From Clostridia bacterium (GTDB lineage Bacteria; Bacillota; Clostridia; Oscillospirales; Acutalibacteraceae), in NCBI GenBank assembly GCA_017398425.1, contig JAFQFZ010000055.1:1-35231 (forward strand): a stretch of DNA of 35,231 nucleotides, given 5' to 3'. The translations under genes and the position numbers were made by a program. The notes below the pieces were generated by a model, which was not told the origin of the DNA, did not search any database, and worked only from the letters and a program-made list of their open reading frames with translations. Positions 16,126 to 24,365 of the stretch are shown here, piece after piece; position 1 is the stretch's first letter; each line of letters begins with the position of its first letter.

Positions 16126-16377
16126 AGAGGATGTTGCCGTTCTCGTCGTGATTCAGGCGCGTGAGGCGATTGCTGACGTAATCTTTTTGCAAGGCGGTTT
16201 CGCCGCTGTCGTAATAGGCAAACGCAAACACTCTTTCATCTTCAGTATAGCGCAGTTCCGTCAAGGAATCAAGAGAATTGTACAAATACCGCACCGTATC
16301 GTCGTTGCTGCCGGCACCATGCCGAGAAGCAACGACAACGAGCAAATCAAAGCAACAAACGATCGGAAATACTTCAT
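16126..16377 (-). pseudogene. Rhs fragment A: signal-peptide start and repeats in different frames
   Basis: An ATG at 16377 with AAAGGA 9 bases upstream opens a classical signal peptide (MKYFRSFVALICSLSLLLGM, ending VPAATT). That frame stops soon after. The Rhs repeats next to it (RYLYNSLDSLTELRYTEDER, FAFAYYDSGETALQKDYVS, RLTRLNHDENGNI) lie in a different frame, and the toxin tip that follows is back in the first frame. So the beginning of an exported Rhs protein has been joined, by large deletion and two frame changes, to internal repeats and then to a tip. A full-length Rhs of this type would be well over 1000 residues. Confidence 0.75.
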
Positions 16378-16458
16378 ACATACACGTCCTTTTGCTCCAA
16401 ACAACCCTCTCGCCCGGGCGGTTGGGGATGACGGAAAAACGCCGATGCGAGGGGGAAA

Positions 16459-16496
16459 GTTTACGCAATATTCATTTGCGTTTTCGGGAGAACTGT
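16459..16496 (+). repeat. Right direct repeat of the Rhs island (38 bp)
   Basis: Differs from 11680-11717 at two of 38 positions. In this copy the repeat runs straight into GC and the TATACT -10 box, giving a complete promoter for ruvC. Confidence 0.85.
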
Positions 16497-16504
16497 GCTA
16501 TACT
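16476..16504 (+). promoter_or_regulatory. Sigma-A type promoter of the ruvCAB run
   Basis: TTGCGT at 16476-16481 and TATACT at 16499-16504 are 17 bases apart. The ruvC ATG lies 53 bases downstream. The -35 box is inside the island's right direct repeat. Confidence 0.75.
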
Positions 16505-16557
16505 GAAACAGATAATCGGGTAGTATTAACTTTTGGGAAGAAATGAGGGAGAACGGC

Positions 16558-17058
16558 ATGGTGATTTTGGGCATCGATCCCGGTTTTGCCATTGTCGGAT
16601 GGGGTGCTGTACGTTACGAACGCGGGCGGTATCTGCCGCTGTCGTTCGGCGCGATCACCACCCCGGCGCACACGCCGTTTAACAGCCGTTTGCTCCAAAT
16701 CTACCGCGACACCAAAACGCTTCTCGAGCGCATCAAGCCCGACGCGATCGCGATGGAAAAGCTCTACTTTCAAAGCAACAAGACCACCGCCGTGCAGGTG
16801 TGCGAAGCGCGCGGGGTGATGCTCTTGGCGGCGGAGGAATACGGCATCGAGGTGTTTGAATACACCCCCATGCAGGTCAAGAGTGCGGTCGCCGGTTACG
16901 GGCAGGCGGAAAAACCGCAGGTGATGGAAATGACGCGGCGTTTGCTCGGGCTCAAGGAAGCCCCCCGCCCCGATGACACGGCGGACGCCTTGGCGGTCGC
17001 CATCTGCCACGCGCAAAGCGGCGCGTCGGCGGCCAAACAACGATTGCAACAACGATAA
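16558..17058 (+). CDS. ruvC: Holliday junction resolvase RuvC
   Basis: RuvC is the endonuclease that cuts Holliday junctions on the RuvAB complex. The 166-residue product has the catalytic acids in place: D7 in LGIDPG, E67 in AMEKLYF, and D139-D140 with D143 in RPDDTADALAVAICH. NKTTAVQVCEARGV is also family-typical. ATG at 16558 is chosen to match the family start (MVILGIDPG), with GAGGGAGA just upstream; an in-frame ATG at 16543 would add five residues. ruvA follows after 15 bases. Confidence 0.97.
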   Translation: MVILGIDPGFAIVGWGAVRYERGRYLPLSFGAITTPAHTPFNSRLLQIYRDTKTLLERIKPDAIAMEKLYFQSNKTTAVQVCEARGVMLLAAEEYGIEVFEYTPMQVKSAVAGYGQAEKPQVMEMTRRLLGLKEAPRPDDTADALAVAICHAQSGASAAKQRLQQR

Positions 17059-17073
17059 GGAGGGACGAAAACC

Positions 17074-17673
17074 ATGCTGTACAGTGTGCGAGGAGAACTG
17101 ATCCATTTGGAAGCCAATGTGGCGGTCATCTGTTGCGGCGGCGTCGGCTTTCGTTGCCGCATCACGATGAATACGGCGCGTCGTCTCCCGAAGCTCGGGA
17201 GCGAAGCGATGCTCTATACGATGATGGACGTCCGCGAGGATGCCATCGAATTGTTCGGCTTTGCCGAGAAGAAAGAACTCGACTGTTTCAAACAGCTCAT
17301 CGGCATCACGGGCGTCGGACCGAAGGCGGCGATCGCGGTGTTGTCGGAGCTTTCGCCCGATCAGGTGGCGCTTGCCGCCGCATCGGGAGACCACAAAGCG
17401 TTCACGCGCGCCAACGGTGTCGGGCCGAAGCTCGCCCAGCGCATGGTGCTGGAACTCAAAGATAAAGTCGCGGCGCTGACGAGCAGTGTCGACGGCATCG
17501 AACTCCCGTCGGGCAACGCGCAAACGGTCGGCAACGCCGCCGAGGCGGTCAAGGCGCTCGGTGCTTTGGGATTTTCCCAGTCGGAGGCGGCGCAGACGGT
17601 CGGCAAGCTCGACGAGACGTTGCCCGTCGAGGAACTGGTGCGGCAAGCGCTTCGTCAGCTTGCCAAACGATAA
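17074..17673 (+). CDS. ruvA: Holliday junction branch migration protein RuvA
   Basis: RuvA tetramers bind the four-way junction and load the RuvB motor. The 199-residue protein shows the OB-fold start (MLYSVRGELIHLEANVAVI), the pair of helix-hairpin-helix motifs (GITGVGPKAAIAVLSEL and NGVGPKLAQRMVLELKDK) and a C-terminal domain with ALGALGFSQSEA that contacts RuvB. AAGGAGGG precedes the ATG. It is the middle gene of the ruvC-ruvA-ruvB unit. Confidence 0.97.
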   Translation: MLYSVRGELIHLEANVAVICCGGVGFRCRITMNTARRLPKLGSEAMLYTMMDVREDAIELFGFAEKKELDCFKQLIGITGVGPKAAIAVLSELSPDQVALAAASGDHKAFTRANGVGPKLAQRMVLELKDKVAALTSSVDGIELPSGNAQTVGNAAEAVKALGALGFSQSEAAQTVGKLDETLPVEELVRQALRQLAKR

Positions 17674-17697
17674 GCGAGGAAAGGAGACGGATGTCGC

Positions 17698-18726
<1,029 letters not shown>

Positions 18727-18755
18727 CAGGGGGAGAGATCCTTCTTGAAAGGTGT

Positions 18756-18912
18756 AAATCGACGGACCGTCGAGGACGACGGTCCCTACTACCCTCCCGT
18801 CTCGCCTAACGGCGAGCCACCCTCCCTGACATGCCTGACGCTCCAAATCTTTGATTTGGCAAGCGGAAGTTATACATGCGAGGCGAAGCCGAGTCGGAAG
18901 GGAGGGCGAGGG
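18756..18912 (+). repeat. Palindromic repeat element between ruvB and the methyltransferase gene
   Basis: Contains the hairpin GGACCGTC/GACGGTCC around 18761-18782, CTCGCC-TAAC-GGCGAG near 18801-18816, and CCAAATC-TTT-GATTTGG at about 18843-18859. The segment 18835-18867 matches the long in-frame element inside Rhs fragment B with few changes, and 18789-18823 matches the window end (35195-35231). A 62-codon open frame at 18745-18933 reads the same peptide as the Rhs copy (TLQIFDLASGSY) but is not a credible gene. Confidence 0.75.
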
Positions 18913-18953
18913 ATACCACGATTTTGGTTTTGATTTTTAGGAGGCGGTTTGCG

Positions 18954-19811
18954 ATGAGAGCGGCCGATCGTTGGAAAGACTATGAATTGCTCGATGCGTC
19001 GAGCGGCGAACGCCTGGAGCGGTGGGGCGACATCATCCTGATCCGTCCCGATCCGCAGGTCATCTGGGACACGGGACATCGCCATCCGCTGTGGAAGCAG
19101 GCGCACGCGCGCTACCACCGTTCCAAAGCGGGCGGCGGTCATTGGGAAACCTACAAACCGATCCCCGACGTGTGGGAGATCGGCTACGATACGTTGCGGT
19201 TTCGGTTGAAGCCGATGGGCTTCAAGCACACGGGACTCTTCCCCGAGCAGGCGGTCAACTGGGATATGATGGCGCGCCTCATCGAGGAAGCGGGTCGCCC
19301 CATCCGCGTGCTCAACCTCTTCGGCTATACGGGCGGCGCGAGCCTCGCGTGTGCCAAGGCGGGGGCGTCGGTGACGCACGTAGATGCCTCCAAGGGCATG
19401 GTGACGTGGGGACGCGAAAACGTCGCGTCGTCGGGACTTGCCGACAAGCCGATCCGCTGGCTTGTGGACGATTGCGGCAAGTTCGTCGCGCGTGAACAGC
19501 GCCGCGGCAACACCTACGACGCGATTTTGATGGATCCGCCGTCCTACGGACGCGGGCCGTCCGGAGAGATCTGGAAGCTCGAAGAACAAATTCACGGATT
19601 CGTCGCGGAATGTGTAAAACTTCTGTCGGACGATCCGCTCTTTGTGGTGATCAATTCCTACACGGCGGGACTCTCCCCGTCGGTGATGCAGTATATTTTG
19701 GGGAGCCTGATCCCGAACGGACGCGTGACGGCGGACGAGATCGGACTTCCCGTGACGCAGAGCGGACTGGTTCTGCCCTGCGGCTCGACGGCCGTGTGGA
19801 CGGCGAAATGA
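18954..19811 (+). CDS. RlmI-like class I SAM-dependent methyltransferase
   Basis: A 285-residue methyltransferase of the RlmI/COG1092-like group, probably acting on rRNA or another RNA. The SAM-binding motif LNLFGYTGGASLACAKAGA is at about 120-138, the acidic motif THVDASKG follows, and the catalytic-site motif DPPSYGRGP starts at 194. The N-terminal PUA domain of true RlmI is absent; instead there is a 90-residue beta-rich domain ending in HTGLFPEQAVNWD. ATG at 18954 follows TAGGAGGCG; the longer open frame back to 18876 runs through the repeat. Substrate unproven. Confidence 0.82.
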   Translation: MRAADRWKDYELLDASSGERLERWGDIILIRPDPQVIWDTGHRHPLWKQAHARYHRSKAGGGHWETYKPIPDVWEIGYDTLRFRLKPMGFKHTGLFPEQAVNWDMMARLIEEAGRPIRVLNLFGYTGGASLACAKAGASVTHVDASKGMVTWGRENVASSGLADKPIRWLVDDCGKFVAREQRRGNTYDAILMDPPSYGRGPSGEIWKLEEQIHGFVAECVKLLSDDPLFVVINSYTAGLSPSVMQYILGSLIPNGRVTADEIGLPVTQSGLVLPCGSTAVWTAK

Positions 19812-19821
19812 GGTGACGACG

Positions 19822-20685
19822 ATGGACAGCGCAATGTTGCGCACCGAGGCGCTTTGCTACGCCTACGAACCCGATGAGACCGAGCCGGTGCAGGCACTGT
19901 GCGGCGTTGATCTGGCGATCGAAGAGGGCAGCTTCACGGCGGTTCTCGGACACAACGGGTGCGGCAAGTCGACCCTTGCCAAGCATTTCAACGCGATCCT
20001 GCTTCCGACGGGCGGCAAGGTGTTCGTCAAGGACATCGACACCGCCGATGAGGAACGCCGTCTCGACGTGCGCCGCACGGTGGGACTGGTGCTTCAAAAC
20101 CCCGACAATCAGCTCGTCTCCACCATCGTGGAGGAGGATGTGGCGTTCGGCCCCGAAAACCTCGGGATCGCGCCCGAGGAGATCCGCCGCCGCGTGGACG
20201 AGGCGCTCAAAACCGTCGGGATGTACGACTATCGTGAACACGCGGCGCATAAGCTGTCGGGCGGACAAAAGCAACGCGTGGCGATCGCGGGTATGCTCGC
20301 GATGGAGCCCGATTGTCTGGTGCTCGACGAGCCGACGGCGATGCTCGATCCGCAGGGACGCGCCGAAGTGATGGAGACGGTGCGCCGTCTCAACCGCGAG
20401 CGCGGCATGACGGTGGTGCTCATCACCCACTATATGGACGAGGCGGCTTTGGCCGACCGCGTCGTGGTGATGGAGGGCGGAGAGGTGTTGCTCGACGGCA
20501 CCCCGCGCGAGGTGTTTTCGCGCGTGCGCCAACTGCGCGAGGTGGCACTCGACGTGCCGCAAGCGACCGACCTTTGTTTTCAACTGCGGCAGTACGGACT
20601 GCCGATCGCAGGCGATATTTTGACCGAGGAGGAGTGTGTCGAAGCACTCGCCGCATTATTGGGGGATCCGCATGGCATTGCTTGA
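19822..20685 (+). CDS. ecfA1: ECF transporter ATPase EcfA1
   Basis: One of the two ATPases of an energy-coupling-factor vitamin/metal importer. The 287-residue protein has Walker A GHNGCGKST at 43-51, the Q-loop LQNPDNQLVSTIVEEDVAFG that is typical of EcfA, signature LSGGQKQR, Walker B CLVLDEPTAMLD and the H-loop ITHYMDE. ATG at 19822 is preferred over GTG at 19813 because GAGGTG lies upstream at the right distance. It overlaps ecfA2 by 14 bases, so the two subunits are translationally linked. Confidence 0.94.
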   Translation: MDSAMLRTEALCYAYEPDETEPVQALCGVDLAIEEGSFTAVLGHNGCGKSTLAKHFNAILLPTGGKVFVKDIDTADEERRLDVRRTVGLVLQNPDNQLVSTIVEEDVAFGPENLGIAPEEIRRRVDEALKTVGMYDYREHAAHKLSGGQKQRVAIAGMLAMEPDCLVLDEPTAMLDPQGRAEVMETVRRLNRERGMTVVLITHYMDEAALADRVVVMEGGEVLLDGTPREVFSRVRQLREVALDVPQATDLCFQLRQYGLPIAGDILTEEECVEALAALLGDPHGIA

Positions 20686-21535
20686 GGTGAGACAACTGAA
20701 TTACGTCTACGCCGCCGGCACACCGTTTGAAAAGCACGCGCTGAACAACGTGTCGCTGTCAGTGGAGAAGGGCGAGCTGATCGGTGTCATCGGTCACACG
20801 GGGTCGGGCAAATCCACCTTGGTGCAACATTTGAACGGTCTGCTTCGTCCCACGAGCGGTACGGTGGTGCTCGACGGCAAGGATATTTGGGAAAATCCGA
20901 AGGCGATCCGTTCGGTGCGGTTTCGCGTCGGCATGGTGTTCCAGTATCCCGAGCACCAGCTCTTTGAAGAGACGGTGCGCCGCGACATCGCGTTCGGTCC
21001 GCGCAACCGCGGACTCTCCGAAGAGGAGATCGAGGCGGCGGTGAAAAAAGCGGCATCCTTTGCGGGACTGCGCGAGGAGCTCCTCGACAGCTCGCCGTTC
21101 GACCTGTCGGGCGGACAAAAGCGTCGCGCGGCGATCGCGGGCGTGATGGCGATGGAACCCGAAATTTTGGTGCTTGATGAACCCACGGCGGGACTGGACC
21201 CGCGCTCGCGTGAGCGGATGCTGTCGCGCATCGAGCGCTACCGCCGTGAAAACGGCACCACGGTGATGCTCGTGTCCCACAGCATGGAGGACGTGGCGGC
21301 GATCGCGGATCGCGTGCTCGTCATGAACCGCGGCGAGGTCGCGATGTTTGACACGACCGAAGCGGTGTTCTCCCGTGCGGAGGAACTCGAAGCGATGGGG
21401 CTGTCCGTTCCGTCGGTGACGCGCATCTTTTTTGAACTTCGCCGTCGGGGTTACGATGTCGGCGGCAATGTCTACACCGTCGAGCAGGCGGTGGCGCGGC
21501 TGTTGCCGCTTCTCAAGAGGGGGTGCTCCTCATGA
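20672..21535 (+). CDS. ecfA2: ECF transporter ATPase EcfA2
   Basis: The second ATPase of the ECF module (287 residues). Walker A GHTGSGKST is at 41-49; FQYPEHQLFEETVRRDIAFG is the EcfA2 Q-loop region; LSGGQKRR, LVLDEPTAGLD and VSHSMEDV complete the ABC motifs. The start inside ecfA1 has GGGGGA in front of it, and the stop overlaps the ecfT start as ATGA. The A1-A2-T order is standard in Firmicutes. Confidence 0.95.
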   Translation: MALLEVRQLNYVYAAGTPFEKHALNNVSLSVEKGELIGVIGHTGSGKSTLVQHLNGLLRPTSGTVVLDGKDIWENPKAIRSVRFRVGMVFQYPEHQLFEETVRRDIAFGPRNRGLSEEEIEAAVKKAASFAGLREELLDSSPFDLSGGQKRRAAIAGVMAMEPEILVLDEPTAGLDPRSRERMLSRIERYRRENGTTVMLVSHSMEDVAAIADRVLVMNRGEVAMFDTTEAVFSRAEELEAMGLSVPSVTRIFFELRRRGYDVGGNVYTVEQAVARLLPLLKRGCSS

Positions 21536-22347
21536 TGAACGGCATCACCATCGGTCAGTTTTTCCCGGGGAACTCACTTCTTCACCGACTGGATCCCCGC
21601 GTGAAAATTTTATTGACTTTGTGCTATATCGTCGCCGTTTTCGTACCGTCCAACTGGTACGGACTCGGTATGGCGGTGGCGTTTTTGATCGCGGCGGTGC
21701 TGTTGTCGCGCCTGCCGCTGAAGCTGATCTTCAAAAGCTTGAAGCCGATCCTGCCCATTCTGATCTTCACCGCCCTGCTCAATATGTTTTACGTGAGCGG
21801 CGGTGTGACGCTGTGGGAGTGGGGTGTGCTTCACCTGACGACGCAGGGTTTGATCGCGGCGGCGTTTTTGGCGATCCGCATCATCGCGCTCATCGCGGGA
21901 AGCTCGCTGCTCACCTACACGACGGGGCCGACCGCGCTGACCGATGCGCTCGAACGCCTGATGCGTCCGCTGAAGGTCATCAAGGTGCCTGTGCATGAGA
22001 TCGCGATGATGATGACCATCGCGCTTCGTTTCATCCCGACGCTCGTCGAGGAGACCGACAAGATCATGTCCGCGCAAAAGGCGCGCGGTGCCGATATGGA
22101 AAGCGGCGGTCTGTTCAAGCGCATCAAGGCGCTCGTGCCGATCCTCATTCCGTTGTTTGTGTCGTCGTTCCGCCGCGCGTATGAGCTGGCGATGGCGATG
22201 GAGTGCCGCTGTTACCACGGCGGCGAAGGACGCACGCGCATGAAGCAACTGCACATGGGGCTTCGCGATTGGCTGGCACTGCTGACGATGGCGTTGCTCA
22301 TCGGCGGCATGATCGTGCTCAACGTGTTTGTCACGCCGGTGTTGTAA
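21532..22347 (+). CDS. ecfT: ECF transporter transmembrane protein EcfT
   Basis: The membrane scaffold that links the ATPases to interchangeable S components. The 271-residue protein has about five or six hydrophobic helices and the coupling-helix region with QKARGADMES and RAYELAMAMECRCYHGG, which carries the Ala-Arg-Gly type motifs that contact EcfA. ATG at 21532 overlaps the ecfA2 stop by 4 bases and has AGAGGGGG upstream; an ATG one codon later is possible. No S component lies nearby, as expected for a shared (group II) ECF module. Confidence 0.94.
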   Translation: MMNGITIGQFFPGNSLLHRLDPRVKILLTLCYIVAVFVPSNWYGLGMAVAFLIAAVLLSRLPLKLIFKSLKPILPILIFTALLNMFYVSGGVTLWEWGVLHLTTQGLIAAAFLAIRIIALIAGSSLLTYTTGPTALTDALERLMRPLKVIKVPVHEIAMMMTIALRFIPTLVEETDKIMSAQKARGADMESGGLFKRIKALVPILIPLFVSSFRRAYELAMAMECRCYHGGEGRTRMKQLHMGLRDWLALLTMALLIGGMIVLNVFVTPVL

Positions 22348-22377
22348 AACGATTTGACAGAAAGGAACCGATCCGCT

Positions 22378-23130
22378 ATGGCACGCATACGCTTGACGCT
22401 TTGCTACGACGGCACCGCCTATCACGGTTGGCAGGTGCAACCCAACGCCGTCACCGTGCAACAGGTGCTGCAGGATGCGATCGAGCGCATCACCGGGGTG
22501 CGAAGCGGCGTGACGGGGTGCAGTCGCACCGACGCCGGCGTGCACGCGCGGATGTTTTGCTGTGCGTTCGACACCGCCTCTCCTCTGCGCGGTGACAAGC
22601 TGTGCAACGCGCTCAATGCGGTGTTGCCGCGTGACGTTGCGGTTTACGAAGCCGAAGAGGTCGACGAGGCGTTTCACCCGCGCTACGATGCGAAGGGCAA
22701 GCGCTACGTTTATCACCTGCACAACGGACGGCATCGGGACCCGTTTGCCGAGGGGTATGCGTGGCACGTGCGGTGGCCGCTCGATGAGCAGGCGCTCGAC
22801 CGCGCCGCGAAGGATCTGATCGGCACACACGATTTTGCGGCGTTTTGCGCGGCGGGCAGTTCCGTGGAGGACACGGTGCGTACCGTCTCGCACGCGGCGG
22901 TGACCCGCGAGGGCGACCGTGTGACCTTTTCGGTGGAAGCGGACGGATTTCTTTACAATATGGTACGGATCATGGTGGGAACCTTGCACGACATGGCGGC
23001 GGGCAAGCTCCCTTACGACGCGATCCCCGCGATCTTGCAAAGCGGCGATCGCGCGGCGGCGGGTGTCACGGCACCGCCGCACGGCTTATGCTTGGAACGC
23101 GTATTTTACGAGGAACGGAAAGGAGGATGA
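22378..23130 (+). CDS. truA: tRNA pseudouridine(38-40) synthase TruA
   Basis: TruA converts U38-U40 of the tRNA anticodon stem to pseudouridine. The 250-residue product has the family start (RIRLTLCYDGTAYHGWQVQP), the catalytic Asp52 in SRTDAGVHA, and FLYNMVRIMVGTL. AAAGGA precedes the ATG at 22378; a start at 22354 would overlap that site. ecfA1-ecfA2-ecfT-truA is a conserved Firmicutes block usually found beside ribosomal protein genes rplQ and rplM; here it is detached from them. Confidence 0.95.
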   Translation: MARIRLTLCYDGTAYHGWQVQPNAVTVQQVLQDAIERITGVRSGVTGCSRTDAGVHARMFCCAFDTASPLRGDKLCNALNAVLPRDVAVYEAEEVDEAFHPRYDAKGKRYVYHLHNGRHRDPFAEGYAWHVRWPLDEQALDRAAKDLIGTHDFAAFCAAGSSVEDTVRTVSHAAVTREGDRVTFSVEADGFLYNMVRIMVGTLHDMAAGKLPYDAIPAILQSGDRAAAGVTAPPHGLCLERVFYEERKGG

Positions 23131-23133
23131 CGC

Positions 23134-24345
23134 ATGGGACGCAAGGCACGTGAGCTTACGCATCCGCGCAAGGAACAGGAGCGCGACCGTGAGGAGCAAC
23201 GCAAACAGCGTCGCGCCAAAAAACGCCGCGGCAAACTGCGGCTGCTGATGCGACTGGGATTGGCGGCGGTGGCGGTACTGTGCGTTGTCGGCTTGTTTGC
23301 CAACTGGCGCGAGATCTCGCCCGACGGATTCGTCGCGTGGATGGAGGACGTTCTCTCCGGCACGACGGGCGGAAGCTGGCCGGTCACGATCGGAGAAGAA
23401 GTCAACGATATGCAGGAAGTCGGAAGCAACATGGTGGTGCTCGACGGTACCGCCACGGTGTTCTACAACGGCGACGGCGGAGAATCGGTGCGCCGCACCT
23501 ACGCCTATGCCGAGCCGCTGTTCCGCGCAAACGGACGCTATGCGCTGTTGCTGGAAAAGGGCGGTAACCGCTATCGACTGGAATCGCGCTCGTTCATCGA
23601 GTCGGAGAAAACGGTCGAAGGCAAGATCTACACCGGCTGTGTCGGCAGTAAGGGCGATGTGGCGGTGGTGACCGGCTCGTCCAAGAGCTACGTGTCGGAT
23701 GTGACCGTCTATTCGCGCAAGGGCGACAAGCGCTATCAATGGCTCAGCGCGGAGTGGATGGTGATGGATGTGTCCTTCTCGTCCGACGGCAACGCGCTGG
23801 CGGTGGTGGGATGCCGCTCGCAAAACGGCGCCATGCAGTCGGTGATCTTGGTGTTTGACCTGCGTCGGCAGGATCAGCAACCGATACAGTACATTACCGA
23901 TGATACGTTGTACACCCGCGTCAACTATACCCCCGGCGGTACGGTGACGGCGGTGGGAGACAACGGATTGCGGTTTGTCAATCCGACGGGCTCGCTCGAT
24001 GTGACGGTGTCCTACGACGGACAGGAGCTCATCGGCTACGCCTTCGGCGGCAGTGAGACAGCGATCGTCACGCGCTCCTACGGTGCGCAGGAAAGCGGTA
24101 CGCTGACGCTGTATTCGTCGTCGGGCGATGCGGTGAGCCGTGCGGATTATGAAGGAGCGTTTCGCGATGTGGCGGCGGCGGAAGGCGGCTTCCTGCTGTT
24201 GACGGACCGCTTTGTGTATCAGTCGGGGGGCGACGGCTTTGCGCGTCGCGCGGCGGTGTCGGCGGATGCGTTCATGGTGGGCGCGATCGACGGCAAGCCC
24301 CTCATTTTGGGACTCACAAAGCTGGAACCCATCGTGTGGGAATGA
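23134..24345 (+). CDS. DUF5711 family membrane-anchored beta-propeller-like protein
   Basis: A 403-residue protein of the DUF5711 type. Residues 1-36 are strongly basic (REEQRKQRRAKKRRGK), followed by one membrane helix at about 38-56, so the rest should lie outside the cell. The long extracellular part is built of repeating beta strands (VLDGTATVFYNGDG, GDVAVVTGSSKSYVSDVTVY, MDVSFSSDGNALAVVG), which suggests a propeller-like fold. Function unknown; next to cvpA, as in related Clostridia. It begins 3 bases after truA, with AAAGGAGGATG as ribosome-binding site. Confidence 0.8.
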   Translation: MGRKARELTHPRKEQERDREEQRKQRRAKKRRGKLRLLMRLGLAAVAVLCVVGLFANWREISPDGFVAWMEDVLSGTTGGSWPVTIGEEVNDMQEVGSNMVVLDGTATVFYNGDGGESVRRTYAYAEPLFRANGRYALLLEKGGNRYRLESRSFIESEKTVEGKIYTGCVGSKGDVAVVTGSSKSYVSDVTVYSRKGDKRYQWLSAEWMVMDVSFSSDGNALAVVGCRSQNGAMQSVILVFDLRRQDQQPIQYITDDTLYTRVNYTPGGTVTAVGDNGLRFVNPTGSLDVTVSYDGQELIGYAFGGSETAIVTRSYGAQESGTLTLYSSSGDAVSRADYEGAFRDVAAAEGGFLLLTDRFVYQSGGDGFARRAAVSADAFMVGAIDGKPLILGLTKLEPIVWE

Positions 24346-24365
24346 GTGTAAAGGAGTGAACGGTT

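Larger units (their letters stand above)
11680..16496 (-). mobile_element. Degenerate Rhs polymorphic-toxin island bracketed by direct repeats
   Basis: A minus-strand block of Rhs fragments, toxin tips and immunity genes inserted in an otherwise plus-strand housekeeping run. Its ends are a 38-bp direct repeat, 11680-11717 and 16459-16496, with 36 identical positions. The toxin tips and immunity genes are A+T-rich compared with the flanks. Four Rhs fragments (11733-11912, 12534-12998, 13370-14887, 16126-16377) share long stretches of near-identical DNA, for example 47 identical bases at 12697-12743 and 14415-14461. No integrase or transposase is present. The picture fits repeated recombination among Rhs copies and cassette capture; the direct repeat may be an insertion duplication or a recombination scar. 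Confidence 0.7.

Noticed and set aside
16378-16459. Promoter for the Rhs signal-peptide gene
   Set aside because: No -35/-10 pair with acceptable spacing was seen upstream of 16377 on the minus strand.
11680-16496. Integrative element with its own integrase, or a transposon
   Set aside because: No integrase, transposase or terminal inverted repeats were found; only direct repeats at the ends.
18745-18933. Small open frame of 62 codons between ruvB and the methyltransferase
   Set aside because: It lies within the palindromic repeat; similarity to the Rhs insertion comes from shared repeat DNA, not from a gene.
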